The notes: generated by a model not told the origin, from the letters alone. Positions 32,554-45,158 are shown, counted from the stretch's first letter. The stretch: 64,000 nt of DNA from Bathynomus jamesi (GCA_023014485.1 JAJOZX010008798.1:62001-126000), one strand, 5' to 3'. Translations and numbers: made by a program.

Positions 32554-33960
32554 GTACGAGTATTTCTATATATTTCCTAATATTTTTTCGTTTACTGCAA
32601 AAAACAAAGAAAACCTGAAAAGAAAAGAAGAATCCCTTTCTTTCTAAAGAAAAAATCTTTATCAAGAATTTGGTCAGAATTTTGCCGCGGCAACATGAAG
32701 AAGTGATTTAGGAGGAAATCGTGCAACGTACCTACAATAGAAACTCGCAAAACGAGTGAAGGAAATAATGAGGAGGTAAACTTAAGATTTTGTTGTGATT
32801 TTTCATTAAGGTAAAACGCTTATCTTTGTAGGAAAGTAATAAAATCCTTATTTACAAAAGTTCCATTTAATTGGATCACTTTTGGAAGGAGACGTTACGT
32901 TAAAGAATAGTTTTAGAAAACTGAAAATAAGAATTCGAAATGACGGGTTTTTTTTAAAAAAAAGGGTGAGATATCCGTTTCCTCTCTTTTTTTTTAATTA
33001 TGTGTAATGCTTTTGGTCTAGTTAAGTAGACAGTTTTACGTCTGATACATCGTTACATATTCATGTCTGACATCTGACTTCTGATTGGTTGATTTTATTA
33101 CATGGGCAAGTACCGCTTAGCCACGTATATCGACAAATTGCGCTTTATTGGGACAATATCGGACAGTATTTATTCTCATTAGGACTATCATTGATTTCCC
33201 AGAATATCCGTTGTCCGCATACGTTCACACTTTGTAAGAGTACGCTAAAATGTTGAGAAATAACAACGCACTGACCAAAATTATGTAAAGAAGTTTAAAT
33301 CAGTTCACTTATATTAATAGTCATAAAAACTCTTAGATTAAAATGAGTATCAGAAGGATAAATCCGTAACTAAGTTATTATCAGCGTTGCTGGGACTGGC
33401 CCACTAGAATCTATCTTTTAGGCCTGTCTTTCGTAATATTTAATTAAAAAATGAGAACATAGTAGAGGGAAAAGCTTCATCTCTGCAATGTAAACAGCAA
33501 GTTCGTAAGTCCTTCAAATGGAAGTCTCCTAAATGTTTTTTTTTTGTAATTTAAATGTTCCAAGTAATAAAGGGGTCCCGTATTGACCGTAGAGCTTTTG
33601 AGTATATAGACTCTTATAGAGTCAAGGGTCAAAAAGAAAAGTAACACGTTCCCGGTTAGTGTCTCTGCGATCCCCAATTTGGAACCTAATTTTGAAACGA
33701 ACCTTAACTCGTTTTGACATCTAATAGTGAACCAAATGATTTCAAATTTTCATATTGAGAACTTCGCTTGTTTACATTGTAGAAAAGGCCTCAAACGAGC
33801 CATTTTGAAATTCTATTTTTATCGGTAATGGTATTAAAGGTGAAATGCCATTTACAGATACAGGCAAATAAGCTTTTAATAAATCTGAAGACTCATTTCC
33901 ACTCATCTTCACTTATTCATTTATTTCCACTAAATGCGTATTTTCTAAAACCACTTTGAT
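32552..33960. other. intergenic, unrecognised
   Basis: 1.4 kb of AT-rich sequence in which I find no convincing frame, element ends or repeat match. Confidence 0.45.
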
Positions 33961-33961
33961 A

Positions 33962-34925
33962 AGCACACCGGACAAAAAATTAGTCACCCCTAATAGCACC
34001 GATAGTAGGAAGTTCAAGGTCACACAGAGGGCGCTGATGTAGCATTGGTAAGTGACAAGTAGCGGTGACGTAGCACACAGGATCAGATCTGTTTCGTGAG
34101 GTGGTGAAGAACAAAGTGTGTGTTGGATATAGTCTGCAAAATGGGTCGTGAGGCAGACGTTACTCAGTGGCAAAAAGGAGCCATCGTGTTTGGCAGAGCC
34201 CACGGACACAAAATGTCTGAAGTAGCCCAATTTGTTGGTGTGTCAACGCGTACTATCCAGCGAGTTTACAAAGAGTGGTGTAGTTCGCAATCAACTGACA
34301 ATCGACGGCGTAACTGTGGCCGGAAAACAATTCTCGACAATAGGGGCCGCCGCCATGTTTCTCGTCTAGTAACTGCAAATCGTTTTCAAACCAGAGAACA
34401 ATTGCTCCAAGAAACCAATGAGGTTCTCCAGCGACCAATTTCCGAACGGACATTGCGACGAGAACTGCATGCGATGGACATCTGGAGCAGGGTACCACGG
34501 AAGAGGCCGCTGTTAACAGCAAGTCACAAATTGGCACGTTATAAATGGGCTCAGAGGCACAAAAACTGGACTGCGGCAGATTGGAAACGTGTAATTTGGT
34601 CCGATGAGTCCCGTTTTTGTTTGTTCTCCAATGATGGGAGGCGACGAGTACATCGCAGGTCCAATGAAGCTTTTAATCCTGAATGCGTCGAAGGTGTTGT
34701 TCAGGCTGGAAACAGAAAGTGAAGCGCAGGAATAGACACCCACGGACTCTGGCGGAACTTCGGGACCGGCTGATGAACGAGTGGCAGCAAATCGATGTTC
34801 AGTACATGCACAACCTCGTAGAGTCTCTGCCTCGCCGGATTCGTGCGGTTATCAAGGCCAGAGGCGCCGTCACACGTTATTAGGTACATTCTGAGAGGGG
34901 TGACTAATTTTTTGTCCGGTGTGCT
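33962..34925 (+). mobile_element. Tc1 element, internally deleted
   Basis: The inverted ends AGCACACCGGACAAAAAATT and AATTTTTTGTCCGGTGTGCT are identical for at least 20 bp and continue AGTCACCCCT. TA duplications flank both ends. It is 964 bp instead of the usual 1.3 kb or more because the middle of the transposase is gone. Confidence 0.95.
34141..34883 (+). pseudogene. Tc1 transposase lacking the catalytic middle
   Basis: The likely start is the ATG at 34141 (MGREADVTQWQKG), with two helix-turn-helix segments (KMSEVAQFVGVSTRTIQRVY; LQRPISERTLRRELHAM), a GRKTI linker and IWSDESRFCLF (first Asp). After VVQAG (about 34712) roughly 95 residues that should hold the second Asp and the Glu are missing. 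The C-terminus RHPRTLAELRDRLMNEW to AVTRY (34883) follows in another frame. It cannot be active. Its perfect ends might still be mobilised by a related enzyme. Confidence 0.9.
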
Positions 34926-35450
34926 TATAATTCTCATTATTAAGCCCCTTTTCTTGTCGAGTACATTTCGTATTATTATTATTCTTATTCTTATTATTAT
35001 TATTCTTATTCTTATTATTCTCTTTAGGTTTACTTTTAGTCAAAGAATAAAATGTTATCTACTCGAGGCATCTATTTTGTCAACCTAAAAATTCTGAAGT
35101 ATGAGCTGTGTTGGAGGCGTTTTCTAAATTAAGCGCGTCTTTAGAATAAATATCATTTTAGGCCTATCACGTTGGGGTCTGTATTTATATTTATTGATAA
35201 TAATAATAATAGTAATAATAATTATTAATAATATGTCCTTTAATAGGCAAGATTTAGTATTACTAAAAGTAATAATTAAATACATCTTTTTCATCCTGAT
35301 TTTAATTTCGTTAGAGGATACCTCTTTCAAATACTCAATAGGACTTCTTTTTTTTTGACTCTCTAGGTATGGACTCTTGTTTTACAGTCTTTTTAACATC
35401 GTTTACAAAGTTCTGATTACCCTCTTTTCTACCCCATTTCTCGGGTAATA
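34926..35450. other. AT-rich intergenic with TTATTA runs
   Basis: Irregular ATTATTCTTATT runs at 34972-35025 and AATAATAAT near 35200. Nothing else was recognised. Confidence 0.5.
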
Positions 35451-35454
35451 CCAG

Positions 35455-35625
35455 GGATGGCCTGAAAACTGACCCAACGTTCAGGCTAGATGAATGCGGT
35501 CCATTGCGCTAACTCCTGGATTATAATTAGCACCATCGGGGGTCGAACCCCCGACTTCAGAGAGTTCATTTCGGATATAGGGAAACGGCGTTACACCCAC
35601 TCAGCCACCTACGCTAGTACAGAAA
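35455..35625 (-). mobile_element. tRNA Leu/Ser-like SINE or pseudogene
   Basis: On the minus strand, TAGGTGGCTGAGTGGGTGTA (A-box-like) and GTCGGGGGTTCGACCCCCGA (B box with an intact T stem) are about 45 bases apart, long enough for a class II variable arm. The sequence left of it (to 35455) may be its tail. Confidence 0.55.
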
Positions 35626-35743
35626 TTAACCTTCAAAGTGTATAGGTGTAGAAATATTATTTCTACATTTTCCTATAAGTTTTGGAATACAACTAAATTA
35701 GAACAGGTCGTTTCTCTAAAGAAGTTTACAGTCTATCTTCACT

Positions 35744-35846
35744 TTAACCTTTTCCTGCCCAGCGGGCAGCGACCCACTATTATGTGGACCCATAATAGTG
35801 TGTCTTTTCATCTAATGCCTAAATAAATCGGACTGAAAAGGGTTAA
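35744..35846. mobile_element. TTAA-flanked MITE, copy 3 type
   Basis: TTAACCTTTTCCTG at the left and CTGAAAAGGGTTAA at the right. An inner hairpin is formed by CCACTATTATG and CATAATAGTG. It has the same TTAA habit as the copies at 9122 and 36948 but a different inside. Confidence 0.6.
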
Positions 35847-35874
35847 GAAGGACAACATTACTGACAGCTTTTCT

Positions 35875-36830
35875 ATATACAGTTGTATTGAAAAGTCTGG
35901 AGTCAGAGTGTTGAGGAATTGCATTTTTGTTGTGGGTTTAATATTTAGTAGTCCCTCCCTTGGCAGAAGTGATTGCTTTGATCCTGTTAGGCATAGACGA
36001 TACAATTTTTGGTATAGTTCCAAGTTCAATTTCGGGCTGGCAAACGGTAGAACAAATATAAAAATTTTTTTTTGTAGGATCCTCGCTTGAAACACTTCCA
36101 ACTTCAGAAATTTCCTCAGGTTCTCAGTCGCATTTAGGTCAGGAAAGTTACCAGGCCCTTCCAAAGTTAAAATGGGTCTTTTCATAAACTATTCCTTCGC
36201 AATTTTAGTTGTGTGGGAAGGTGTGCCAGAACCAGGAATATCGCAGGGCATGTTGCTTAAGAATGTTTAAGTAGACACAGGAATTCACGTCATATCTTTT
36301 GGGTAAAACCAGAGTTCTCCTGTGCCGAAACATTCCCAAACTATGTGTAACTGTTTGAGGTTGGTTTTATGGTGGCAGTACAGTATTTGAAATGATATAG
36401 TTGATTGAGTGGACACTTGACGTGTACAGATGATTCTGCCCAAATTGCGTAATCTGCTCTCGTCGCTGAACGAACCATGGTTCATTGTTCAGCGGTCTAA
36501 ATCAGCCTATTTCGTTTCTGACAGGAGAGACGATCTGTCTGCTTTTCATTTAGAACGTTAGTTTTCTCGATGGTTTTCTTGCAACTAAATTATCATCATT
36601 GTGAAGCCTCTGTCGAATGGTTCTAGTGATTGGAGTAAGGAACTCTTGCCTCTGGCCACGAGTGAGGAAGGGGTTGACCGTTGCCCTCCTTCTGATCGCA
36701 TTTTCAGTGAGTTGAATCGTTATCCTTGTTCTGCTGGACCTTGATTTTGGTTTGTGTTCTCCATCTTCGAAAATCCTCTCCTCCAACTTGCACACTGCTG
36801 ATTAAGATATCTGAAGTCGGGTGGTTATCG
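35875..36830 (-). pseudogene. Tc1 transposase, heavily decayed
   Basis: Three minus-strand frames carry recognisable pieces: ENAIRRRATVNPFLTRGQ (about 36690, DNA-binding part), FSDESRLRN (36464, first Asp), VWECFGTGELWF (about 36330) and GPGNFPDLNATENLRKFLK (about 36140, the SPDLNPIEN block with Ser to Phe and Pro to Ala). The left end TACAGTTGTATTGAAAAGTC (about 35878) looks like a Tc1 terminus. It is older than the other Tc1 copies. Confidence 0.75.
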
Positions 36831-36947
36831 CTTGACTGAGCAGCCTTCTTTTATATGTACTGTCACCTGGACCCCCCCCCCCCCCCTTTCGAAAAATTTC
36901 CCGTTTTCTGCCCATTTTAACACTGCAAATTAGGAATTTTAAACGAA

Positions 36948-37043
36948 TTAACCCTTTACCGTATAAACGGACGAATTTGTAACCTGTCAAATACACGCAT
37001 TCATAACTTAACCCTACAAAAAATTCATGCGGTAAAGGGTTAA
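36948..37043. mobile_element. TTAA-flanked MITE, copy 2
   Basis: TTAACCCTTTACCG at the left and CGGTAAAGGGTTAA at the right are exact inverts. It shares TTCATAACTTAACCCTACAA with the copy at 9122. Confidence 0.8.
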
Positions 37044-37166
37044 AATAATAATTACGAATTTACAACCTTTTTTTCTGACTCACCCTGTAAAAGCAATGTT
37101 AAAGTAGTTGCGCATTAACAGACAATTCATTATTAACCCCAAATTTGTCATAACAATCGTATAAAC

Positions 37167-37245
37167 CAGTGGTCCTCATTGGGCGGCTCGCGAGCCAAAT
37201 ATATATAGCGCATTTGGTTCGCGAGCCGCGCAATGAGTACCACTG
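37167..37245. mobile_element. 79-bp hAT MITE
   Basis: CAGTGGTCCTCATTGGGCGG and its inverse bracket a hairpin GGCTCGCGAGCC / GGTTCGCGAGCC. The flanks GTATAAAC and GTCTAAAC differ at one base. Confidence 0.85.
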
Positions 37246-37253
37246 GTCTAAAC

Positions 37254-38660
37254 CGAAAGCAATAAATTGAAGTGTGTTTAATCCAGAATCTGATATTTTT
37301 GAGAAAATATACATGAAATTAACAGTGATATATATAAAAAAAATTGAATTTTATATGGAAAAGAATGTGAAAAACCTTATAATTTATAGCATTATTTGAA
37401 CATTTTTCCAAGAAATATGAAATAATGTCAAAATTCTTCCTTTTTTTGAAATCGGTCTTCAGCCATTGATTCTTGTTTTAAATGAAACTTTTGGCCATAA
37501 CTATTTTCGCTAAATTCTGTTGATATTCCGAGGTTAGTAATTGAACGTTAGTAATTATTTTTGGAAACAGAGAAACTGAAAAATAGGAATGATCTTTCTG
37601 GATCAGTGTTTCCCAACACAGGGAGTTCCGAAATTTCATGAAAATGAGAAAAATAAGTAATTAAATTCAAACGTTACTGAAGATACGAAAATTTCAAACG
37701 AAACGAAACATTTGCCATTTATCACGTCCGTACGAAAACGTGGTGTTGGCGCGGGGTTAGGGGGAAAGCGGGAAACGGGGATTAGAGGGGAGGCGGTAAA
37801 TTGGGTGTGGAAAGGACGCGTACTCGTGTCTGCTAACTTTTTATTTACCACCCGATTTTGATGAAAATTTTAGCGTTTTTCTGTCTTTTTACCTTTAGTA
37901 TTTTTGGCTTAAATTCGGCTGAAATTGATTGAAAAGAGTTTTATTCGGGTTTTTGTTGTTTTCTACCAAATCTGACTCTTCCCAAAATTTGGAAGGAATT
38001 TAATTGAAATTTGGTGCGCATTTTCCTAGGGCTCTTCGCTACAAACTCATTATTACATTTTTTTTCGGATTCGTGGTTGCGATGCGAGATATATTGGTTT
38101 GAACTAAAAAAAAAAAAAAAAAAAAAAAAAAAACTTTCACCTTATACCTCATAACCATTTTTTTCTTACTACGAATTTTTTCTGTAAATTCATTTTCGAA
38201 AGGTCTCATAAATCAACTGTTTAACCAGCAAATTTGAGATCAATCATCATAATTTTTTTTATGACTGTTTGAAAATCTGGTATTTTCAAAATTCCGATTT
38301 TGAAAAAAATTGGACATAAAAGTTCATTTGTTTGTAAACTTTCTTTTTTTAAATCTACTTTTGTTGAAGATTAAGTCCATTAAATGGAAAAGATTTTAAG
38401 GAAGTTTCATTGAAATGGTACGAACAGTTTCTTTAAGTATGTGAAGTAGTCGGAACAGAGGTTTGAATCCATTTAGACTTTTTTTCAGTAAATTCAGAAC
38501 TTCCAACCGTCATAACCTTTCTTCTTTACAATCGATTCTGTTGAAATTTGGTTGAAAATTTAGTAAGTATTGCATACGAGTGAGGTTTACTCAAAATTTC
38601 AATGAAATCTTACGAATAGATTTTTCTTATAGGTACAGTATTTGAATTTCATGACTCACA
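37254..38660. other. AT-rich intergenic with poly-A
   Basis: A poly-A run at about 38106-38133. Several words similar to GAAATTTGGTTGAAA recur, as in decayed tandem repeats. No gene was recognised. Confidence 0.45.
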
Positions 38661-38669
38661 AGTGGGGGG

Positions 38670-38812
<143 letters not shown>

Positions 38813-38948
38813 TATCTCCATTATTTCTTTTCACAAAACTCAATGGGCCTGCTTTATCTTGGGCCACCCTGTATATATATATATAAATATAAATAATTTA
38901 TTATATATATATATATATATATATAATATTATACACACACACAACACA

Positions 38949-39030
38949 CGAGGGGCGATATGAAAGTAATGCCTCTTATTGTATTTATGAACTGAAAAAT
39001 AAGAGGCATTACTTGCGTACCCGACCCTCG
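38949..39030. mobile_element. 82-bp mini-mariner hairpin
   Basis: CGAGGGGCGATATGAAAGTA at the left. GTAATGCCTCTTAT is mirrored by ATAAGAGGCATTAC, and CCCTCG lies at the right before TATA. Confidence 0.8.
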
Positions 39031-39115
39031 TATATACAAGTTTTTCGTTTTCAGATTTTTCCCCTAAAATTTCAAATCAATGGCAACTAGATATATTTTT
39101 GGGATCGGTTTGCAT

Positions 39116-39565
39116 CAGGCTTGGAAAAATTACATTTTTTTCAGAATAATTACGATTACAATTACTTTTTAGAAATGTTGAATTACAATTATAATTACCT
39201 CGGCTCCGATAGTCACAATTATTATTACTATTATGATACAATTACAATTACATCATCTATCAAACTATTTAAGGCCCACGGCTTTGAATTTCAGTTAGTG
39301 ATTGGTCTGAGATTCTTGAGTGATTGGGTCACTTGAATGCTTTAGTCTCGCAACCAATTTTTTAATTTAACTGAATTCATTTGAATAAATAACTAAAAAA
39401 AAACATTTTTCAAATCGCTGAAGAAAGTAAGAATTAATTTAATTGAGATGAGTTGGATTATTTCAATTACAATTATAGTAAAATATAACAGTAATAACAA
39501 TTACCGCCAAATGTGCAATTAATTACATTTAGATGAAATTACAAATGTAATTTTTTCCAAGCCTG
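39116..39565. mobile_element. 450-bp hAT MITE
   Basis: The inverted ends are CAGGCTTGGAAAAATTACAT and ATGTAATTTTTTCCAAGCCTG less one base. The flanks GTTTGCAT and GTTAGCAT differ at one base. The inside has many AATTACAATTA words. Confidence 0.9.
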
Positions 39566-39802
39566 GTTAGCATAGAATTCACAGGAACGCGCAGATACTC
39601 GTATGTGGATAAATTTTGAACTGAAAAATGATGATGAGCAAAGCCGCCTTGGAAACTACATTCGGATGCATACATATCCAAATTTCACTATTTGTTTGTA
39701 AAATTTTCAAAAATGTTAACTACATATTCGGAATCTATGGGAAAATTTGCGTAAGAACACAAAAAGAAATCAAATTTCCATATTATTCTTACGTTTTCAA
39801 AC

Positions 39803-42615
39803 TAGGGCTGACCAACTCGTATCGAAACTTCGATATCGATCGAAGTAACTGGGTTTCAATATCTATCGAAGCATTTTTCGGTATTAAAAAATCCCGTCAA
39901 TGTATGTCAGTATTTATTTGCAGAATAACTAATCTTTACGCTAGGGTGATGGCGGCAAAGAAGAAGAGAAATGAAGGACTCTCATATTTTAACCGAAATA
40001 GTGTTTTTCAGATGTAGAGAGTACTTCCACACAATATGAATTAGACCCACATCAGAGTGAATCAGAATATGACTCAGTTGCCATACAAGGTCAAATGAGA
40101 CTTCCATTGCCTACTGTAGCGATGGAAGCCGATAGATTTGGAATTTCAGATCGAGCAGCAGCTGCTTTGGCTTCAGCTGCTTTAGTTGATTATGGAACAA
40201 TCAGTAAAGATAGTACGCTCTTGATTAACAAGAACAAAATCCGACGGGAAAGAGAGAAAATAAGAAAAAGTTTGGTGATGGAGAGTAAAGCTAATCCTGC
40301 TGTCATATCTGCTTTATTTTTTGACGGAAGAAAAGACAAGACTTAGGTGAAGAAAGGAAACAAATGGTACGGGGACTCCATTAGAGAGGAACACTATGTT
40401 TTGGTGTCTGAGCCAGGAAATGAATATTTAACCCATGTAGTTCATTCTTCTGGTAAAGCTCAAGATATAGCTGATAGTTTGTTCTCCTTCTTTCGAGAGT
40501 CAGCTATTAATGAGAGCATTCGTCTCATAGGATGTGACAGTACAAATACCAACACAGGTGCCAAGGGTGGGATCATCCACCTCATAGAAGAAAAACTAAA
40601 GAAACCGTTACAATGGAGCATTTGTATGCTGCATACAAATGAACTTCCCCTTCAACACTTATTTGAATATTTTGATGGTAAAACAAAAGGTCCAACATGT
40701 TTCACTGGAAAAATCGGAGTAGCACTGAAAGAATGTGAAAAAATGCCCGCAGTCAATTTCAAACCAATTAGAGAAGGCATTGATTTAACACACATATCAG
40801 AAGAGGTTATCGATGATCTTAGCCAAGATCAACAGTATTTGTACAAAATTATTGTGGCTATAAGAAATTAAGAAGTGGGAATGTCCCAAAAGATTTGGAA
40901 AATACAAAACCCGGACCACTGAACCATTCTCGATGGCTGACATTAGCAAATCGTGTCTGCCGCCTATACATTGCAGAGAAAACTCCTTCATTGGCTCTTT
41001 ATTCAATAATTTTCTTCATTGTTACAAATTATGGACCAAGCCGGTTCGATATCAATAGTAGACCATATATATGGAATGGACCACATCACATATTTGGAGC
41101 AATTAAAGATTTCATCTTCCAAAGGATGCTCAGAATGTAGTGAAGCCTTACATTGCTAGAAACGCATATTTTGCTCATTGCGAAAATGTTCTGATAGCAA
41201 TGTTATCAGATACATCAGAACAAAAACGAAACAGAGCAGTTGATTTCATCATGAACATTAGAACAAAGACGGAAAATGTGTCCAAAATCAGAGAATTTAA
41301 GGTTCCTGAGATAAATTTCAACGCAAACGCATGGGATGATATTATTTACTAGTCAAAAGAAATGCTGACTGAACCTCCCCTCACTATGGCGCTCACAAAT
41401 ATTGAACTCAATACACTTAGGGTTAAAAAACTGTGCCTACCCAATTATCCACTTCATTCACAAAGTGTCGAGAGGGCAATAAAACTTGTCACCGATGCGG
41501 CCTCATCTGTATATTCCCAAGAATCCCGTGATGGATTTATAAGAGCAAGAATTAGGTCTCGTTCATTGCTGCCATGTATGGAAACCAAGAAAGAAATGAC
41601 TTCACTTTTTGACAATTAGCTTTTAATTAGAGACTGAAATAATTCCCCAAAATTTCATAAAAGCAAACACTTCACGATTTTTGAAAAGGGATCTTTTTGA
41701 AAGTGTATTGATAAACATGTTTCTGCAATTGTGGTAATAAAATGTCAATAATTTCTCGTTGATTAGTGTTGTAGATTATAGTTTGAATATTCAAAATTCT
41801 CTAAGGTTATTAACTATTATCAAAGTAATATACTTCGGTCATCAAAGAATTTTTCATTTATTTATAAAAAAGTGATTTATTTCTGATATCATTTACCGAG
41901 GTAAATTTTGATAAAATTTAAAATTGAAAAAATAATTTATAAAAAGGGCACTTTCTAATGTACTTTTTTTATTTTAAATCATTTTTATTCTATAGTGTCC
42001 TTTAATTGGATGCATATTTTTCAAGTTATAAGCATTTATATGTTTGACTAGCGGCCATTTTGTTTTTCTCAAAAATGCGCTAGTAGGGCAAAATTGATTT
42101 TTCTTTTATATCACTTTGTCATCTATAGAACCCAATACAGCAAATTATAGGTGAAGCAAATAAATATTCCACAAAGAATTGCGTTTCACCCCACCCTAAA
42201 TTGTATAATCAAATTTTCCGCTTTTGGCAAATAATTGTTCGCATTTATTTTTCTGTGTATAAACAAATTCGCACTGAACAAACACGCGTTGGACGAGGGT
42301 TTACTGTATTATTTTCATTCGGGAATTCACGTTCCTTTCCTTCCCATTTTTACACGCAAAACGTGTAAAATACGAAAACAACCTTGAAATCAATTAAATT
42401 CCCCTTCGTTGGTTGCGGATAAGCCGTATTCGGACCATGTAGAAATAAATTTTGCTTATCTTTGTGTGCTCGTTTCGTAACGGTAGCAACGAAAAAAGTG
42501 TGTATATTAATAGAAAATGAGATGCAAAGGATTTAAGCGCTTTAAAACTCAGAAATAGCCCAGGAGAATTTCGATATCGAACGAAGTTTCATCTCATGTT
42601 CGATGGACAGCCCTA
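39803..42615 (+). mobile_element. hAT-superfamily transposon, full span
   Basis: Perfect 8-bp duplications TTTCAAAC lie at 39795-39802 and 42616-42623. The ends TAGGGCTG and ACAGCCCTA are inverted. Subterminal TTCGATATCGATCGAAG at the left and TTTCGATATCGAACGAAG at the right are likely binding sites. The length is 2813 bp. It carries one broken transposase on the plus strand. The distal part (41640-42540) is non-coding and contains an old insertion or UTR. Confidence 0.9.
40012..41619 (+). pseudogene. hAT-like transposase, five-piece frame
   Basis: The frame opens right after a TGTTTTTCAG acceptor-like site (40002-40011) and runs through SESEYDSVAIQ, FGISDRAAAALASAALVDYG and ALFFDGRKDK (first Asp) to a TAG at 40346. 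It continues in the next piece with LIGCDSTNTNTG (second Asp) and CMLHTNELPL, a CxxH motif typical of hAT enzymes. A frame slip at about 40870 leads to GPLNHSRWLTLANR and GPHHIFGAIKDF. Stops at 41140 and 41352 precede LPNYPLHSQSVERAIKLV, whose Glu fits the third catalytic residue. It is dead here but recently so. Confidence 0.8.
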
Positions 42616-43490
42616 TTTCAAACGACGGGAAACTCGTGTTTATGTTCCCTGAATAGTGATAGGCAAAAATCCTTTCGGGACAGCGAAAATGAACAAATGT
42701 CACTCGGGTGCCTTGAACCAAGAAAGGTAGGGATTGACTGATCCACGTAGTATTCTACCTTCCATTTTACCTTCTAAAAGTAATTAAAGGATGAGAATGA
42801 TCCGGTTAACAAACGTTTGCTCACTACTAATACTTTCATTGTTTTATTTTAAAACCGGTGGGGGCCATCTCTTTCGAAGTCCGGTTTGAACCGAAACAGG
42901 GACTAATCCCTTGGTTCCTTCATTTTTATAGAATGTAACGTCATAATCCGACTGTATGCGAAATTTGGAAAGACGAACCAAGATATTCTTTTAATGAAGT
43001 GACATTTGAACGAACCTTCCTCATAGGCTTATCTGAGAAGTTTTCGTATCTTGAAAAGTGTATAGAATTTTTTAATATTTCTCTTCTTCCTTTTCTGACA
43101 TACTTTTAGAAATTCAAGGCCAATGTCATCACTATTAATGGCCTCAGTTTCCTCAAAGTATTGGTAATCAATCGCTTATTCTTCGTTATCCAAGTATATT
43201 GTCGTAATTAAAGAATCGGTTTTATTCTTCAGTTTCATCAGTAGGGTATCTGTATCGTGGGGTATTTCTCTCAATCACAATACCATTGAACTCGTCAAAA
43301 TCATTCAGTAAATTAGTATGAATATCGTTATCCCTTCTCAGGAATTACACTTTTCCATCCTGAAAAGTTTCGTGTTGATAAACCCAGTACTCTCATTATA
43401 GACAGACACATTTACTCCCAATTCTGCACATAAGCAAAAGCTAAAATGTATCAGTAATAGGTGAAAATCCTTGAATTTATTAAATTTATA
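42616..43490. other. intergenic with a possible old coding fragment
   Basis: On the minus strand, about 43105-43390, coding-like words occur (NDFDEFNGIVIE, NTPRYRYPTDETEE) with stops. I do not recognise the family. Confidence 0.35.
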
Positions 43491-44646
43491 CGGGTCGCCC
43501 TCGCTTTATGCGACTTCTCTTGGTGCAATTTCGCTATTATGCGACGATCCGACGTCTTCCACACTCTCGCTTTGTGCGAGAAAAATTCGCAATTATGCGA
43601 CTGGCCGGGTTAGATGTGCGAAGCTTGTGCGATCAATGTAGGCGCTCGTAGACTCTGCTATGCAGTTGGTGCTGGTGGAGTTGTGACGCACCCGCACGCT
43701 TCCTCAATCTCCCTCACTCAGTGTCGCATTGTCCATCGTTGTGTGTGGTCTTACGCTACTCGCTCTCATCTTGTAGTGTGTGGATTTGCGATTACTGTTG
43801 ACTTCAGTGCAATGAGTATTCAAGTAAATATCTTTTTTATATGTAGGAAAGAGTGGCCAAGGGCGAATGCCCGAAAAAGCCCCCCCCCTAGGTGAAGAAG
43901 AGAGCCAAAATTAAGTTCCAGGGTTTTGGAGATGCCTAGACACTCTGCGTTTGAAAGATTGGAGGTCATAAACAGGGGGAAAGATGGACTGAGGAAGATT
44001 GTTCCAGAGTTCACCGGTTGAGTAGATGAAAGATTGAAAATACCGATTAACTGTTGCGTTAGAGAGTTGGACAGAAAAAGAATGAGAAAGTGTCGAAAGT
44101 CTGGTACTGCGTGCTCTCCTTTAAGGAGGAGGCATGCAGTTAGAGAGTTCAGAAGAGCAGTGTCCGTTATAATAGCGATAGTAAAGAGAGAGAGAGAGGC
44201 AACATTGCGGCGAAGAGAGACGGATTGAAGACAGTCAGTAAGAGGCGGGGAGTTGATGAGACGAAAAGACTTTGATTCCACCTGGTCAAATACGGCTGTG
44301 TGGGTTGAGCCCCACCATTCATGAGAAACATACTCCATACAGGGGCGAACAAGACCCCTGTACAGAGACAGCAACTGAGCGGGGGTGAAAAAACCGCGGA
44401 GTCGGTACAGCACACCTAACTTCTTAGAAGTTGTTACCATTTCTTTTAATGTTTTTTTGTTGTATAATGTCGGATGATTGTTTTATTTATTTTAGTAGGT
44501 GAATTTTCATTGGATTTCTTAGAAAGGTTTTTTGGGAGGGTCACGAGAGGTCCAGGAACGCATCCCTATTAAATACATGTAATAAATGGCTCTTTACGCG
44601 AACTTTTGTTTAGAATACAACCCTCACGTAAAGCGAGGGTGACCCG
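43491..44646. mobile_element. pogo/Tigger-like element holding a LINE
   Basis: The ends CGGGTCGCCCTCGCTTTATG and the reverse complement of CGGGTCACCCTCGCTTTACG lie between TA dinucleotides. The GCTTTATGCGA-like words repeat inside the left end, as in pogo/Tigger MITEs. An antisense LINE fragment (43841-44433) accounts for about half its length. Without it the element would be about 560 bp with no visible transposase. Confidence 0.75.
43841..44433 (-). mobile_element. Jockey-like LINE 3' fragment, copy 1
   Basis: The minus-strand frame (44440-43820) matches the C-terminus of the LINE at 46.8-47.9 kb: KKLGVLYRLRGFFTPAQLLSL, YRGLVRPCMEY and LTDCLQSVSLRRNVASLSLF. Its 3' end (left) is the TATGTAGGAAAGAG tail. 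It is 5' truncated after the polymerase thumb region. Confidence 0.85.
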
Positions 44647-44690
44647 TATTAATTTTCTTTTATGACCACTAGTTATAGTAATAAATTATG

Positions 44691-44768
44691 CGGGGTGATC
44701 AACTTAAAAGTTCGTATTACAAAGTTATAACAAACTTCGCAATGCCCGCTTTTAACTCGATCACCCTG
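44691..44768. mobile_element. 78-bp mariner-type MITE
   Basis: GGGTGATCAACTTAAAAG at the left and CTTTTAACTCGATCACCCTG at the right, followed by TA. Confidence 0.65.
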
Positions 44769-44769
44769 T

Positions 44770-45158
44770 ATCTTTTTTAAATTATTCAATATATATCGGT
44801 TAAACCTTTTTTTTTTACAAATTTTTTGCGCATCATTTTTATTATGTATTAAACAATGGATTCGATCTTCCATCCAATTACATTTTGGTAAGCCATTCTA
44901 AATGACTCTTCGTGGAATCAACTACATTACACGTTCATCCAAAACAAATAAACAGAAAACCTTTATTCGAAAAAAGTATACAACTTACGGAAAGGTTTAC
45001 AATATTTTTATTTTATGTCCAATTTATATATCTAATATGACATTTGTGTATTCACAGTATTCTAATACGAATATACCATGAGGAAGCATGGAAGCTTTTT
45101 AGGCAAAATTAATGGGATTCAGTTTATTTATTACGTAAGGGAAGTGAAAATGGCAGGT
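44770..45158. other. AT-rich intergenic, unrecognised
   Basis: No frame or repeat was supported. Confidence 0.45.

Noticed and set aside
39628..40017. A 129-codon frame at the left of the 2.8-kb hAT
   Set aside because: It crosses the element boundary at 39803, so most of it cannot be a real exon, although its last part may overlap hAT 5' sequence.
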